From Thermovenabulum gondwanense (GTDB lineage: Bacteria; Bacillota; Thermosediminibacteria; Thermosediminibacterales; Thermosediminibacteraceae): a DNA stretch of 64,000 nucleotides. Position numbers and translations under genes: made by a program. The stretch spans positions 1-64,000 of the forward strand of contig NZ_LOHZ01000022.1 of assembly GCF_001601575.1 (NCBI RefSeq). Direction: 5' to 3'. This document shows, in pieces, positions 63,977 to 64,000 of this stretch (the first letter of the stretch is position 1; every line of letters starts with the position of its first letter). The notes below the pieces were generated by a model that ran no database searches, was not told the DNA's origin, and was given only the letters and a program-made list of their open reading frames with translations.

Positions 63977-64000
63977 ATGGAAAGCCTAATGGCCTTTATA
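63977..64000 (+). CDS. Start of an unidentified gene (cut by window edge)
   Basis: ATG at 63977 with GGGGAGG 6 bases upstream; only MESLMAFI is visible. Too short to identify. Confidence 0.6.

Overview
The window spans the chromosomal replication origin of a spore-forming, anaerobic, probably thermophilic Firmicute (Thermoanaerobacterales or Thermosediminibacterales-like; lineage inferred from gene content only). Support comes from the rpmH-rnpA-yidD-yidC-jag-mnmE-mnmG-rsmG-noc-parA-parB block facing dnaA-dnaN-rlbA-recF-remB-gyrB-gyrA, sporulation genes (yyaC, yabG, a SpoIID relative, noc, parB), two T-box leaders, [FeFe]-hydrogenase maturase HydG, and methyl-branch Wood-Ljungdahl genes. Gene orientation flips at about 29.8 kb. 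Genes to the left are almost all on the minus strand and genes to the right almost all on the plus strand, as expected for genes co-oriented with forks leaving an oriC between dnaA and dnaN (DnaA boxes plus a DnaA-trio-like tract at 31.3-31.5 kb).

Left arm. 0-4 kb: a folate C1 cluster (fhs, fchA, partial folD) with gcvH and a formate/nitrite-type channel. The visible FolD lacks the usual cyclohydrolase lysine, and a separate FchA lies beside it. 4-6.3 kb: a URO-D-like protein, a DUF1638 protein and a new 48-residue ORF, possibly a corrinoid/methyl-transfer module. 6.3-14 kb: purA, an FAD protein, dnaB-rplI-DUF2232, rpsF-ssb-rpsR, DUF951, mscS. 14-21 kb: yedF, cvpA, yyaC, a lipid kinase, bactofilin, an M23 peptidase, DUF4446, DUF554, hydG. 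21-29.8 kb: a perfect parS, parB-parA-noc, and the tRNA-modification and membrane-insertion genes up to rpmH, which is on the minus strand and reads away from dnaA.

Right arm. 29.9-39 kb: the dnaA to gyrA replication cluster, with a DUF721 (DciA-like) gene inserted. 39-43.6 kb: a PLP decarboxylase, tmk, darA, yaaR, holB, ricT. 43.6-48 kb: a membrane zinc peptidase, an NHL-repeat lipoprotein, dapA, hslO. 48-55 kb: rsmI, abrB-like, a nurA-herA pair, a Met T-box with metG, tatD. 55-58 kb: a Trp T-box with the tryptophan transporter, a TatD-associated radical SAM protein, rsmA. 58-64 kb: ykuK, a glycosyltransferase, yabG, a SpoIID/pseudo-amidase fusion, veg, a PA-clan protease, a CAP-domain protein, a cluster of three DnaA boxes, and the first codons of another gene. 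The backbone follows the B. subtilis order (yaaO-tmk-yaaQ-yaaR-holB-yaaT ... abrB-metS-tatD ... ksgA-yabG-veg), so the inserted genes stand out.

Most notable: (1) a Trp T-box leader with one specifier stem but two T-box/terminator modules; (2) a 15-bp hairpin that both terminates veg and buries the ribosome-binding site of the PA-clan protease; (3) a SpoIID protein without a signal peptide, fused to an amidase domain that has lost its metal ligands; (4) three perfect DnaA boxes about 32 kb from oriC; (5) the URO-D/DUF1638/small-ORF cluster next to the folate genes; (6) a NurA-HerA pair set into conserved housekeeping synteny. I found no tRNA, rRNA, IS element, prophage or CRISPR array by eye.
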